Positions 8,444 to 17,508 of a stretch of DNA of 43,101 bases are shown here, piece after piece. Position 1 is the first letter of the stretch. The number at the start of each line of letters is the position of its first letter. Origin of the DNA: an uncultured Bacteroidia bacterium (lineage in GTDB: Bacteria > Bacteroidota > Bacteroidia > Bacteroidales > Prolixibacteraceae); assembly GCA_903927965.1 (NCBI GenBank), contig CAIYPA010000160.1:1-43101 (forward strand), read 5' to 3'. The notes beneath the pieces are model-generated. The model was not told where the DNA came from. It made no database searches and saw only the letters and a list, made by a program, of their open reading frames with translations. Position numbers and translations under genes: made by a program.

Positions 8444-9619
8444 ATGAGAAATGAGATCCAACATTCAATAAAATTTAGCATCCTGATCACTGCTGGCCTT
8501 ACAATAATTTTATTATTCTTTAACCGGAGCCAAATCACATCCATCGATTTTTTAATTTCCCTCCCTTTCTTTTTTTTAGCCTATCTTTCTGTTTTTTCAA
8601 TTGGCAAGAAAAATATTCTTGTCCTTTTTCAGGATTGGATACGAAAAGACCGAATCAATGTTTTGTTCTTTCCAGCATTATTATTGATTATCTTTGCTAT
8701 ATATCAGATAATCAATGGACATAGCTTGCTTAAGGACAATTTTCCACTTGTTGTCTATATTTTATTTTTTCCGGTAATTGCCTTTACAATTCGGAATGAG
8801 ACCTCCCAAAAGATCGGGTGGTTCGATTTTACGGTTTTTGTCCTTACCTTGCTCCCAACTGCTTTCACGGAGGTAAAGCAACAGGGTGAACTTCCGTTTA
8901 AGGGTCAGGGATTCGATTCATTGTTCCACATCATGACCATTTTAACGACTGTCTATGCATTTGGAATTGTCCGTGGAATAAAAGAGGTTGGATTTTTCCC
9001 CGAATGGAGATGGAAATCGTTCATTACGGCTATTTTGTCGTGGGCAGCCTTTTACCTGCTTGTTCTTGTCGTTGGTTTTTCAGTCGATTTTATTCGGGTG
9101 GTTGGTTATTCGGAGCCTTTTGAGATTTTAATCAGGTCTATCATTTTTACATTGATCGGGACTTTTCTGCATACGGCCCTTTTTGAAGAACTTTTTTTTC
9201 GTGGAATCCTGCAAAATATGCTTTCCAAAAGGATCGGTCAGGCTAAATCGTGGAAGATATTCTGGCTTGTGGGATTTGTGATTTTATTTGGTTGTGCATT
9301 GCTTGTTGGATATACTTTGGAAGGCCAGATGAAATGGTTCCCGGCATTGGTCACGGTTTTGTTGTTTGCAGCTGCATGGTTGATTGAAAAGTCGGGTAAA
9401 TTTGAGATGGGAGTTTACACATCACTGGCATTGACAGGTGTCACCTTTGGTTTGGTCCATTACCATGCAAAATCAATTGTTTACATCGGATTGGCGTGTG
9501 TTGCAGGATGGGCATATGGCTACACCTACATCAAGACAAAAAATGTTTTCTATAGTGCTATTGTACATACCCTTGTAAATACATCTATTTTAATATTCGG
9601 TTTGAAGATGATGAGATGA
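8444..9619 (+). CDS. CPBP-family (CAAX/Abi) intramembrane metalloprotease
   Basis: A 391-residue polytopic membrane protein with roughly ten hydrophobic segments. The diagnostic motifs of the CPBP family (PF02517, Rce1-type glutamic/metallo-protease) are all present in order: EELFFR (Glu248, Glu249, Arg253), FGLVHYHAKS (His of motif 2) and SAIVHTLVN (motif 3). The first ~200 residues are an extra membrane region before the catalytic core, longer than the minimal family member. Known homologues cleave prenylated proteins in eukaryotes or help bacteriocin self-immunity. The bacterial substrate here is unknown. It is divergent from the SusCD operon and no neighbour suggests a bacteriocin cluster. 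Confidence 0.88.
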   Translation: MRNEIQHSIKFSILITAGLTIILLFFNRSQITSIDFLISLPFFFLAYLSVFSIGKKNILVLFQDWIRKDRINVLFFPALLLIIFAIYQIINGHSLLKDNFPLVVYILFFPVIAFTIRNETSQKIGWFDFTVFVLTLLPTAFTEVKQQGELPFKGQGFDSLFHIMTILTTVYAFGIVRGIKEVGFFPEWRWKSFITAILSWAAFYLLVLVVGFSVDFIRVVGYSEPFEILIRSIIFTLIGTFLHTALFEELFFRGILQNMLSKRIGQAKSWKIFWLVGFVILFGCALLVGYTLEGQMKWFPALVTVLLFAAAWLIEKSGKFEMGVYTSLALTGVTFGLVHYHAKSIVYIGLACVAGWAYGYTYIKTKNVFYSAIVHTLVNTSILIFGLKMMR

Positions 9620-9627
9620 TTGGGCAT

Positions 9628-9643
9628 TAATTTTGTATTTTTG
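9628..9643 (+). promoter_or_regulatory. Two overlapping-phase TAnnTTTG boxes before the DUF559 gene
   Basis: TAATTTTG at 9628-9635 is immediately followed by TATTTTTG at 9636-9643; both fit the Bacteroidota -7 consensus TAnnTTTG. A TTTG at 9601-9604 is 23 bases before the first box, at the loose end of accepted spacing. They lie 42-57 bp upstream of the annotated start at 9685. AT-rich DNA gives chance matches, so confidence is low. Confidence 0.35.
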
Positions 9644-9684
9644 GATAAAGTCAGTTCCATAACCTGATAACCAAAAGTCAAGAT

Positions 9685-10281
9685 ATGAAAAGTGATCATC
9701 CTAATGGAAAACAATCACCATCTGAAGATTCCCCTTCAAGCTTGAAGGGGTGTCCGAAGGACGGGGTAGTTGAATCTACTTCGATGAAGGGGTGTCCGAA
9801 GGACGGGGTAGTTGAATCTTCTTCGAAGAAGGGGTTTCCGAAGGACGGGGTAGTTGATTATTTTATGGTCTACAAAACCCCAGTTTTCAAGCGTTATACC
9901 CCAAATCTCCCATACAATCCCAACCTTAAACTACGGGCCAGGAAATTGCGCAAAGCCGGTGTCCTATCGGAAGTCCTATTCTGGCAGGTTGTCCATCAGG
10001 GCCATTTCTGGGGTATAGATTTTGACCGGCAGCGGGTGATTGGCAATTATGTTGTGGACTTTTATGTGAAATCATTGAGCCTTGTTGTAGAGATTGATGG
10101 TTCGAGCCATGATGGGAAGGAAGAATATGACAGGGAAAGGCAAACTATTCTGGAATCACTTGGCTTGAAAGTGTTTAGAATAGAGGATTATAGGGTAAAA
10201 AGTGATTTGGATGCTGTGATGCGGGAATTGGAGGATTTCATTGTTAGGGAGTATTCGGTGCCCAATTCTTCCAATAAGTAA
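9685..10281 (+). CDS. DUF559-domain (endonuclease-like fold) protein
   Basis: The C-terminal ~125 residues are a clear DUF559 domain (PF04480), a Vsr/PD-(D/E)XK-like fold: RARKLRKAGVLSEVLFW, then GIDFDRQRVIGNYVVDFYV, VVEIDGSSHD (Asp/Glu site) and LKVFRIED. Such proteins are presumed DNA nucleases of unknown role. As drawn from ATG 9685 the protein is 198 residues, but residues about 20-60 are three copies of a 14-residue unit (KGCPKDGVVES...) encoded by a 42-bp tandem repeat that looks like dispersed intergenic DNA. An in-frame ATG at 9865 would give a 138-residue protein of usual DUF559 size, and I consider it the likelier start. The gene stands alone between the CPBP and GH31 genes. Confidence 0.8.
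   Translation: MKSDHPNGKQSPSEDSPSSLKGCPKDGVVESTSMKGCPKDGVVESSSKKGFPKDGVVDYFMVYKTPVFKRYTPNLPYNPNLKLRARKLRKAGVLSEVLFWQVVHQGHFWGIDFDRQRVIGNYVVDFYVKSLSLVVEIDGSSHDGKEEYDRERQTILESLGLKVFRIEDYRVKSDLDAVMRELEDFIVREYSVPNSSNK
9731..9857. repeat. 20-bp palindrome plus three 42-bp tandem units
   Basis: CCCCTTCAAGCTTGAAGGGG (9731-9750) is a perfect palindrome. It runs into a 42-bp direct repeat: units at 9744-9785, 9786-9827 and a partial one at 9828-9857, sharing GGTGTCCGAAGGACGGGGTA with single changes in unit 3. The array is in frame with the DUF559 reading frame. The CCCC...GGGG hairpin style recurs at 10379-10393 and 30528-30550. Confidence 0.85.
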
Positions 10282-10368
10282 AATAGAATCAATGACCGTG
10301 TCCTTCAGATATATAATAGTAAACCAACAATTGTCTATCGGCCACATGTTTGTAATCCGACATCCCAG

Positions 10369-10402
10369 CCTACGGCCACCCCTCTGAGAGGGGAAGGTTA
10401 GG
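10369..10402. repeat. Extended hairpin downstream of the DUF559 gene
   Basis: CCCCTC-TGA-GAGGGG at 10379-10393 forms a 6-bp GC-rich stem with a 3-base loop, and the outer CCTA (10369-10372) and TAGG (10399-10402) extend it imperfectly. It could end transcription of the DUF559 gene, but there is no clear T-run and its style matches dispersed CCCC/GGGG elements elsewhere in the window. Confidence 0.6.
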
Positions 10403-10441
10403 AAGAAGATTATCTGAAATAAATAGAAATAAAGTTGAAAT

Positions 10442-12226
10442 ATGAATATACTGGGTTCTAAATCAAAGAAATGGATTAAAATCCTTTTAATTACAGTTGT
10501 GGTTCTGCTTGTTATTTATTATTTCGCATTTGCTTATCCGTTCAGGGGAGTTCCTTTCAATGCCCAACGGCATGGGAACCCTCCGCTTACCCCTGCCTGG
10601 GCATTGGAGTGCTGGTTGTGGGAAGACGATGCAAATACAGCAGAACGGGCAGACACCCTTCTTGGAGGCTATGCAAAATACGATATTCCGGTACGGACAA
10701 TTCTGCTGGACAGTCCCTGGAGTTTGCGGTACAACGACTTTGAAATCGATACTCTGCTTTATCCAAAACCTGCCCAATGGTTTGGAAAATTGCAGGACAA
10801 CGGTTACCGTGTGGTCTTGTGGATGACAACAATGGTCAACAGCCAAAGCAAGGATACGAGGATCAGGGAATCGGAATCTTTTTTCAATGAGGCTAAGGAT
10901 AAAGGTTACCTTGCCGGGAAGGGCGACCAGATCAAATGGTGGAAAGGGAAAGGTGGATTTATTGACTATACAAATCCTGACGCAGTCAAATGGTGGCAAA
11001 AACGGCAACAGAAACTGTTCGATTATGGTATTGATGGTTGGAAACTGGATGGGACAGGGACCCTTTTTTATACACTTTTGGGACCAATTCCATTTGCTTA
11101 TAAAACCACCCAAAGTGGCCTGATGACGACCCGTACCTATATGGATTATTATTATCGTGATGAATACAATCATGGATTGTCACAAAACCCTGAATTTCTA
11201 ACACTTGCGAGGGCTATCGACCGCTGGTACCATCCCGAAGGGTTCGCCCCCATAGATGCTGCCCCTGTAACATGGGTTGGCGATCAGAAGCACAGTTGGG
11301 AATCAACTGGGAAAATTACCGAAGAGGACAAAAAGAATTCCGATATTGCCATGGATGGGATTGATGGCATCGAGCTTGCTATTCAGAATATCATGGAGAG
11401 CGCAAAATTGGGTTACAATGTGATCGGATCGGACGTTGCCGGTTTTTCGGGAAATACCATTCCACCACGTTTGTACATCCGATGGGCGCAATTTTCAACA
11501 TTTTGTGGTTTGTTCCTCAACGGGGGTCATGGGGAGAGGGCTTTGTGGAAAAGGTCGCAACAGGAATTGGAAACAATCCGTAAATTCTCATGGCTGCATA
11601 CCGAACTGGTTCCCTATATGTACAGTTATGTTGTGACTGGCCATCAGGGTGGAAGAGTGTTACAAAGTCCAATTGAAGGGAAATATCACTACTTGTTCGG
11701 TGATGATTTTGTTGTTGCCCCCATATATCGCGATGATTTGAAAAACAAGGTCACCTTACCCAAAGGCAAATGGCTGTATTTCTTTAAAGACCAGGAGGTT
11801 GTAGAAGGACCTAAGACATTTGAGCGTGAATTTCCATTGGAAGAGTACCCCGTTTACATCCGTGAAGGGGCCATTGTGCCGATGAACATTGAGCGAGGCT
11901 ATACAGGTTTTGGAAGTGAAACAAGCAAAGGCAGCCTCACATGGCTGATCTATCCCGGAATTGACAACCAATTTACAGTCTATCACCCTGATAAATCGGG
12001 TAGCTCAACTGTTTCTATGATCAACCACCCAAATTCTGTTGAGATTATTTTAAAGGATGCAAGGAAACCTTCGATTTTAAATATTCACATCGACAAGCTT
12101 CCTGCAAAAGTGACGTTTAACAATGTCGAATTAAGTGATTCTGTTGATTATCAATTTGATACTAAGAAATCAAGACTTGTTGTCAAACTGCCGGAACCAA
12201 AGGATGGGATTTTAAAAATTGAGTAA
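10442..12226 (+). CDS. Glycoside hydrolase family 31 enzyme, membrane-anchored
   Basis: A 594-residue protein with an N-terminal hydrophobic segment (about residues 11-30) that acts as signal or anchor. The TIM barrel shows GH31 hallmarks: FDYGIDGWKLDGTG with the probable nucleophile Asp203, GSDVAGFSG with the probable acid/base Asp331, and a C-terminal beta-domain (PLEEYPVYIREGAIVPM). GH31 enzymes retain configuration and cleave alpha-linked glucose, xylose, galactose or sulfoquinovose; the specificity cannot be set here. It is shorter than many GH31 enzymes because the N-terminal beta-sandwich seems largely missing. No operon partner is present: the DUF559 gene is 160 bp upstream and a bidirectional terminator follows directly. 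Confidence 0.9.
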   Translation: MNILGSKSKKWIKILLITVVVLLVIYYFAFAYPFRGVPFNAQRHGNPPLTPAWALECWLWEDDANTAERADTLLGGYAKYDIPVRTILLDSPWSLRYNDFEIDTLLYPKPAQWFGKLQDNGYRVVLWMTTMVNSQSKDTRIRESESFFNEAKDKGYLAGKGDQIKWWKGKGGFIDYTNPDAVKWWQKRQQKLFDYGIDGWKLDGTGTLFYTLLGPIPFAYKTTQSGLMTTRTYMDYYYRDEYNHGLSQNPEFLTLARAIDRWYHPEGFAPIDAAPVTWVGDQKHSWESTGKITEEDKKNSDIAMDGIDGIELAIQNIMESAKLGYNVIGSDVAGFSGNTIPPRLYIRWAQFSTFCGLFLNGGHGERALWKRSQQELETIRKFSWLHTELVPYMYSYVVTGHQGGRVLQSPIEGKYHYLFGDDFVVAPIYRDDLKNKVTLPKGKWLYFFKDQEVVEGPKTFEREFPLEEYPVYIREGAIVPMNIERGYTGFGSETSKGSLTWLIYPGIDNQFTVYHPDKSGSSTVSMINHPNSVEIILKDARKPSILNIHIDKLPAKVTFNNVELSDSVDYQFDTKKSRLVVKLPEPKDGILKIE

Positions 12227-12247
12227 TAAATTGAAATCAATTGAAAC

Positions 12248-12289
12248 AAACAGACCCGCCGGGATTTGGAAATCCAGACGGGTCTGTTT
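12248..12289. terminator. Strong bidirectional terminator between GH31 and nuoN
   Basis: AAACAGACCCG (12248-12258) pairs perfectly with CGGGTCTGTTT (12279-12289). Inside, GGATTT (12262-12267) pairs with AAATCC (12270-12275) around GG. The stem is GC-rich in the middle, flanked by A-runs on the left and T-runs on the right, so it serves as a Rho-independent terminator for the plus-strand GH31 gene and for the converging minus-strand nuo operon. Confidence 0.92.
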
Positions 12290-12311
12290 AATAAAACAAT
12301 AACTGTAAACC

Positions 12312-13691
12312 TTATAAGAGTTGAATAATCAAACGGGGCATAAATCCAAGAATGATCATTAAGGCAGTACAAATTAGAATATTGATCTTAAAATAAATAC
12401 TGGTTTCAATTTTGTGTTGGGGCAAACCATCCGAAAAATAGCTGGCCATGATCGGTTTAAAGTAAAAGAAAATGCTGACCATTGAACCCAGGACAGCCAC
12501 AACAACCAACCAGATGTAGCCACCTTCGGCGGTAAGTGCAAAAAGATTGTACTTCGCCATAAACCCTGCCAATGGAGGGATGCCAGCCAGCGACATCATG
12601 GCAACGGCCATAGCAGCCGCTTCAATGGGATTATTCCGGGCCAAACCCCTGAATGCCAGCACGAAGAACGTTCCCCGTTCCTCCCTGATCAACATCAGCA
12701 CAGCAAAAGCGGTGATTGTTGCGATGACATACGAAAGGGTGAAGAAAAGCAAGACTCCTGCCGATTTTGGTCCCAGAACAATGATGGCCATCAGGATATA
12801 ACCAGATTGGGCAACACCCGAATAGGCAAACATCCGTTTGAGATTGTCCTGATAGACCGCCGACAAGTTTCCGACAACGATTGTCGCAACCGATACAAAC
12901 AGCAATGTTGGTAACAACACCTCATGCATAGAAACAAAAGCCACCGATGCCAACCGATAAAATGCTGCAACACTTGCCGTTTTTCCGGCGGTGGTCATAA
13001 AGGCAGTGATCAGGGTAGGCGATCCTGTGTAAACATCAGGCGACCAGAAATGAAACGGAACCGCTGCAATTTTAAAAAACATCCCGATGAATATCAGCAA
13101 CATCCCGGCAATAAACAGTGGGGGGACTTTTCCGTGCATGGATACAACATAGGTATTGATCGCCTCAAGGTTAAAGGAGCCTGAAACGCCGTAAACCAAA
13201 GCGATGCCGAAAAGCAGGAAACCTGTTGCGAAAGATCCTGTCAGAAAGTATTTCATAGCCGCCTCATTCGAGGCAATGTCGAATTTCTTGCTTCCCGCAA
13301 GGATATAAAAAGAGATGCTAAGTGTTTCAAGACCAATAAAAAACAAAATCAGGTTGCCAAAAGAGGCCATCTGGATCCCTCCGATGATGGCAAAAATGAT
13401 CAGGGCATAGACATCTTCCAAAGGGCGTTCAACCCCCTTGTAATAAATTCCCGCAAACATGAAGACCAGGATTCCGATCAGGATCAAAACTGATGAAAAT
13501 GCAATACTGAAATTATCGGCAATAAACATCTCGTTGAAATAATGTACAGATGTTCCCCAGTCCATGATATTCAGGCCCATCGTAACCAGTAATCCGAAAA
13601 AAATGAGTGGCAGCAGGACACCTTTCTTCTTCTTTACACCAAAGAACATGTTTAAAATTGCCAATATGGAAAGCGCTATGATTGCCTTCAT
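12312..13691 (-). CDS. nuoN: NADH-quinone oxidoreductase subunit N
   Basis: A 459-residue polytopic membrane protein with about 13-14 hydrophobic helices, one of the three antiporter-like subunits of complex I. The conserved stretch FYILAGSKKFDIASNEAAMKYFL is present as shorter recognisable pieces, with GSFATGFLLFG, FKIAAVPFHFWSPDVY (the lysine/proline broken helix TM7-8 region), AYSGVAQSGY and SLAGIPPLAGF. It pumps ions across the cytoplasmic membrane, driven by quinone reduction. It is the last gene of the operon, separated from nuoM by 433 bp of repeat-bearing spacer and ending at the terminator 12248-12289. Confidence 0.95.
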   Translation of the reverse strand: MKAIIALSILAILNMFFGVKKKKGVLLPLIFFGLLVTMGLNIMDWGTSVHYFNEMFIADNFSIAFSSVLILIGILVFMFAGIYYKGVERPLEDVYALIIFAIIGGIQMASFGNLILFFIGLETLSISFYILAGSKKFDIASNEAAMKYFLTGSFATGFLLFGIALVYGVSGSFNLEAINTYVVSMHGKVPPLFIAGMLLIFIGMFFKIAAVPFHFWSPDVYTGSPTLITAFMTTAGKTASVAAFYRLASVAFVSMHEVLLPTLLFVSVATIVVGNLSAVYQDNLKRMFAYSGVAQSGYILMAIIVLGPKSAGVLLFFTLSYVIATITAFAVLMLIREERGTFFVLAFRGLARNNPIEAAAMAVAMMSLAGIPPLAGFMAKYNLFALTAEGGYIWLVVVAVLGSMVSIFFYFKPIMASYFSDGLPQHKIETSIYFKINILICTALMIILGFMPRLIIQLL

Positions 13692-14124
13692 GAGAATATT
13701 TTAATTTATTATGTATTTACTTGAATATCAAACAAATATAATCGACAATACAATTTTTCTATTTCTATTATTTCAAATTTTCCTTATCCCGATCAGTACG
13801 CCTTTAACATCTGTTGTTCTGCGGCGCATTGAAATTAACATCTTTCAACGGCTTCGTAATTGCGCCTCCTGTAACCGTTGTATTTCCGTTTTCTACAATA
13901 GTTAAACACCTACGGTGTATTTGAAACTGCCACCAAAATTTAATGGATTAATAATCAAAATCTCAGTTAATTACCATCGAATTCTTAACTTAAGTCCATC
14001 GTTCTCTTGTCTCTATTCTCCCGTCTCGGTGGCTGAGCGGAGCCGAAGCCCCGTTCTCCCTTCTCCCGTCTCCCTTTTCCTGTCTCCAAGTCTCTCCCTC
14101 TCTCAGTCTCTCCCTCACCCGTTC
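13692..14124. other. Repeat-filled spacer interrupting the nuo operon (nuoM-nuoN)
   Basis: No gene is credible here. The spacer holds a dispersed hairpin element at 13858-13920 and, at about 13995-14124, a strand-biased tract that is pyrimidine-rich on the plus strand, so the nuo mRNA would carry GGGAGA-like purine repeats directly after the nuoM stop. Within the tract, GGCTGAGCGGAGCCGAAGCC (14030-14049) forms a short hairpin. Other nuo junctions are 22 bp or less apart from the nuoF-nuoG gap. Confidence 0.75.
13858..13920 (+). repeat. Composite dispersed hairpin element, copy D
   Basis: The element begins AATTGCGCCTCC, has a ~20-base variable stretch, then TTTTCTACAATAGTT and the hairpin CACC-TAC-GGTG near 13908-13918. 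The same order and 63-bp length occur at 38034-38096 in reverse orientation, and a degenerate copy is at 37118-37176. Confidence 0.7.
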
Positions 14125-15585
14125 TCACGGAATCAGTCCACTATTGATCTGCAATATCGTCTTGACCGCGGGTTCTGCAATTCCAATAAACATTTGCGGA
14201 TAGATTCCAATCCATAAAATGATCACAATTACCGGGACTAAAATGAGGATTTCGCGCATTGTCAGGTCTGAGAAACCGGCCGTCAATGGTTTCGGTTCGC
14301 CATACATTGTGCGTTGATACATCCAAAGCATATAAACTGCACCAAAAATGATGGTCAATCCTGCAAAGACTGCCAATATCTTGTTGTATTCAAAAACGCC
14401 GAGCAACAGCAGGAATTCCCCCACAAAACTATTTGTCAATGGGAAAGCAATACTTCCCAACATGATGATCATAAAGAATATAGCAAAGATTGGTGCTTGT
14501 GAAGCAATGCCCCCCAGATCACTGATTTTGCCCGATTTTGTGCGGCGAAAGATAATTTCGTAGCAAAAGAACAATCCAACGATATTTACACCATGTGAAA
14601 TCATCTGGATCATAGCCCCTTCAAGTCCGTTAAAAGTCCGTGTAAAAACACCGGCAGCAATCAAACCCACGTGGGCAAGCGATGAATAGGCTATTAATTT
14701 CTTCAGTTCATCCTGACGGATCGCAATGATGGAAGCATACACAATTCCGATGACCGAAAGGATGATTGCGTAAAATCCCCAATCGATCGTCAATACCGGG
14801 AACAAGGGCAATACAAACCGGAAAAGGCCATAAACCCCCATTTTGAGCATAATTCCAGCCATCATCATCGTTCCCTGCGTTGGAGCGGTGTAATACAAAT
14901 CGGGCTGCCAGGTGTGAAACGGGAATATTGGCATTTTAATGGCAAAAGCCAGAAAAAAGGCAAGGAACAACCATTTTTGCGCCTGTGGATCAAGTATCAC
15001 TTTGTAAAATTCGGAAAAGGCAAACGAGTGTTCACCCGGTGTTTTCACGTAAATGAAGACGATGGCGGCAAGCATAAAAAGTCCGCCAACAAGGGTGTAC
15101 ATGAAGAATTTGAATGTGATGACACGTGTATTTTTGCCGCCCCACAATGCTGAGATAAAAAATACGGGTATCAACGCAATTTCCCAGAAAATATAGAATA
15201 GCATGATATCGGTTGTTGTGAAGACACCGATCAGTGCCATTTCCATAATTAATATCAGTGCATAAAAGGCATTGCTTCGTTTAAATTCGCCATCAAAACT
15301 TGAATAAATAATCAAGGGGGTCAGGAACGTTGTCAATAAAACCAGCAACATGCTCAATCCGTCAACGCCAAATTTGAATTCAACCCCCATTGATTTCAAC
15401 AGCTTCACCTCAAATGGAGGGTAACCAGATGGATCAGGTAGGAAATTAAACAGCATCAATACAGCTCCGGCAAAGCAGACAAGCGAGACTGTCAATGCGA
15501 TGATCTTGTTCTTCTCCGTTTCGGGCAACGCAAACAGCAGCAGCGAGAAGATCAGCGGTAGAATGATAAGAACTCCCAATATCAT
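14125..15585 (-). CDS. nuoM: NADH-quinone oxidoreductase subunit M
   Basis: A 486-residue membrane protein with about 14 helices, an antiporter-like proton-translocating subunit of complex I. Diagnostic pieces are KFGVDGLSMLLVLLTTFLTP, the FYIFWEIALIPVFF segment with the conserved membrane Glu, KMPIFPFHTWQPDLY with the key lysine, and AYSSLAHVGLIAAGVF. It begins 6 bp after nuoL, the usual tight coupling of these two. The stop codon at 14125 is directly followed in the mRNA by a polypurine repeat tract, not by nuoN. Confidence 0.96.
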   Translation of the reverse strand: MILGVLIILPLIFSLLLFALPETEKNKIIALTVSLVCFAGAVLMLFNFLPDPSGYPPFEVKLLKSMGVEFKFGVDGLSMLLVLLTTFLTPLIIYSSFDGEFKRSNAFYALILIMEMALIGVFTTTDIMLFYIFWEIALIPVFFISALWGGKNTRVITFKFFMYTLVGGLFMLAAIVFIYVKTPGEHSFAFSEFYKVILDPQAQKWLFLAFFLAFAIKMPIFPFHTWQPDLYYTAPTQGTMMMAGIMLKMGVYGLFRFVLPLFPVLTIDWGFYAIILSVIGIVYASIIAIRQDELKKLIAYSSLAHVGLIAAGVFTRTFNGLEGAMIQMISHGVNIVGLFFCYEIIFRRTKSGKISDLGGIASQAPIFAIFFMIIMLGSIAFPLTNSFVGEFLLLLGVFEYNKILAVFAGLTIIFGAVYMLWMYQRTMYGEPKPLTAGFSDLTMREILILVPVIVIILWIGIYPQMFIGIAEPAVKTILQINSGLIP

Positions 15586-15591
15586 TTGCGT

Positions 15592-17490
15592 TTAATTAAA
15601 GAGGTTAAAAAATAAGATCAGTATAATGGAGACCACCATAAAAAACAGGTAAACCCCAACATTCCCGGTCTGCATGTAACGGATGTTTTTTCCGGTCCAA
15701 ATGACAAGTTTGCCCGTATTGTTGACGAAACGGTCGATGATTTTTACTTCAATCACTTCATGAAAGAAAACGGATAATGCGGAAACAGGTCGTTGGACGA
15801 TGGCTTCGTAAAGTTCATCAACATAGAATTTATTGTAGGCCAGATCTTTAAAAAATGACTTTTGTTTACGCTCGTCAGTAACTGGTTTCTTAACTAACAT
15901 TGAATAAGCCAGATAAATCATTCCCAAAATTAAGAGCAATGGAACTACCATCAGTATCCATTCTGTTTGTGAACTAATTTCAGTTGTGGTGTTTTTTATA
16001 GCTACTGAAGCTGCGAAAATCGGGGAGAGGTATTCGTGAATCCTGTCGCTACCTCCCAGCAAATGAGGAACTCCTAGTAAACCACCAACAACCGACAATC
16101 CTGCCAGGATCATCATTGGAACAGTCATCGTTTTGGGTGATTCGTGGACAGGATGATGGGGGTCCTCTTTTTGTCTGGTTGCGCCCCAGAATACGACAAA
16201 CAATAACCTGAAAATATAAAAGCTTGTCATTAAGGCAACTATCACTGAAACTGCCCAAAGTAAAGGACTTGTCTCAAATGCCCCGGCCAGGATCATGTCT
16301 TTTGAAAAGAATCCGGCAAACGGAGGGATACCCGAAATTGCCAGGGAACCGATCAGGAAAACCCAGAAAGTCACCGGTATTTTGTGGCGCAGTCCACCCA
16401 TTTTCAGGATGTTCTGTTCCCCGCTCAACGCATGGATTACGCTTCCTGCTGCCAAGAAGAGTAAGGCTTTAAAGAAGGCATGTGTTGTCAAATGGAACAT
16501 CGCGGCAGTAAATCTTCCTGCCCCCAAGGCGACAAACATCAGACCCAACTGGCTCACAGTTGAATAGGCCAATATTTTTTTAATATCAGTTTGAAAGATG
16601 GCAATACTTCCTGCCAAAAGTGCAGTTGCAATACCTACGATGGAAATGACCCACATTGTCACAGGTGCCATTACAAACAGAACATTTGACCTGGCAATCA
16701 TATAAATACCAGCCGTTACCATTGTGGCAGCATGGATCAATGCCGAGACCGGCGTTGGGCCTGCCATTGCATCGGGCAACCATGTAAACAAAGGTATCTG
16801 GGCACTTTTACCAACCGCTCCGGCGAACAGGAGCAAAGTGATTAAAGTAAGAATTGTACTGCCTGAGGCTAAAGACTGTGTCTTACTGAAAACATCGCTA
16901 AAATTCAGTGTGCCAAATTGTTGCAAAATGAAGAACATGGCCAGTAAAAATCCAAGGTCACCAATACGGTTCATGATAAAGGCTTTCTTGGCTGCATTGT
17001 TGTATTCCTGATTTTTGAACCAGAACCCAATCAGCAAGTAGGAGGATAAACCAACTCCTTCCCAACCGATGAACATCACAAAATAGTTAGACCCAAGGAC
17101 CAGCAACAGCATGAAGAAAACAAATAGGTTCATATAGGAAAAGAAGCGGTTGTAACCGGCATCGTCCTTCATATACCCGATCGAATAAATATGGATCAGG
17201 AAACCAACCCCTGTGACGATCAACAGCATAAGAACAGAGAGACGGTCAACCAAAAAAGAGAAAGAAATGGAAATATGGTTGAAATGGAGCCAATTAAAGA
17301 TAGTGACAGTTTGAGCTTCGTGTCCGGATGTCATTTGCAAAAACAGGTTTACAGAAACGACAAAAGACGCCAGAACAGCCACAGATGCGACCCGTCCAGC
17401 CCATATGCCTTTGAACCCCCTGAAATTAAGGGCGATCACCAAAAATCCGATCAACGGAAACAGAGGAACAAGCCAAATATTTTCAATCAT
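15592..17490 (-). CDS. nuoL: NADH-quinone oxidoreductase subunit L
   Basis: A 632-residue protein, full length for NuoL, with about 16 hydrophobic helices. Recognisable pieces are FSFLVDRLSVLMLLIVTGVG, HIYSIGYM, FIGWEGVGLSSYLLIGFW, KSAQIPLFTWLPDAMAGPTP and LIHAATMVTAGIYM, followed by the long C-terminal lateral helix and an anchoring helix (VYLFFMVVSIILILFF). It is the distal ion pump of the membrane arm. It follows nuoK by 18 bp and precedes nuoM by 6 bp. The ATG at 17490 gives the family-typical MIENIWLVPLFPLIGF start. Confidence 0.97.
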   Translation of the reverse strand: MIENIWLVPLFPLIGFLVIALNFRGFKGIWAGRVASVAVLASFVVSVNLFLQMTSGHEAQTVTIFNWLHFNHISISFSFLVDRLSVLMLLIVTGVGFLIHIYSIGYMKDDAGYNRFFSYMNLFVFFMLLLVLGSNYFVMFIGWEGVGLSSYLLIGFWFKNQEYNNAAKKAFIMNRIGDLGFLLAMFFILQQFGTLNFSDVFSKTQSLASGSTILTLITLLLFAGAVGKSAQIPLFTWLPDAMAGPTPVSALIHAATMVTAGIYMIARSNVLFVMAPVTMWVISIVGIATALLAGSIAIFQTDIKKILAYSTVSQLGLMFVALGAGRFTAAMFHLTTHAFFKALLFLAAGSVIHALSGEQNILKMGGLRHKIPVTFWVFLIGSLAISGIPPFAGFFSKDMILAGAFETSPLLWAVSVIVALMTSFYIFRLLFVVFWGATRQKEDPHHPVHESPKTMTVPMMILAGLSVVGGLLGVPHLLGGSDRIHEYLSPIFAASVAIKNTTTEISSQTEWILMVVPLLLILGMIYLAYSMLVKKPVTDERKQKSFFKDLAYNKFYVDELYEAIVQRPVSALSVFFHEVIEVKIIDRFVNNTGKLVIWTGKNIRYMQTGNVGVYLFFMVVSIILILFFNLFN

Positions 17491-17508
17491 ACTTTAGTTT
17501 GTTTAGGG

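Noticed and set aside
10487-11173. A 228-codon minus-strand frame inside the GH31 gene
   Set aside because: It is antisense to a strongly conserved GH31 barrel, has low-complexity Cys/Ile-rich content and no recognisable family.
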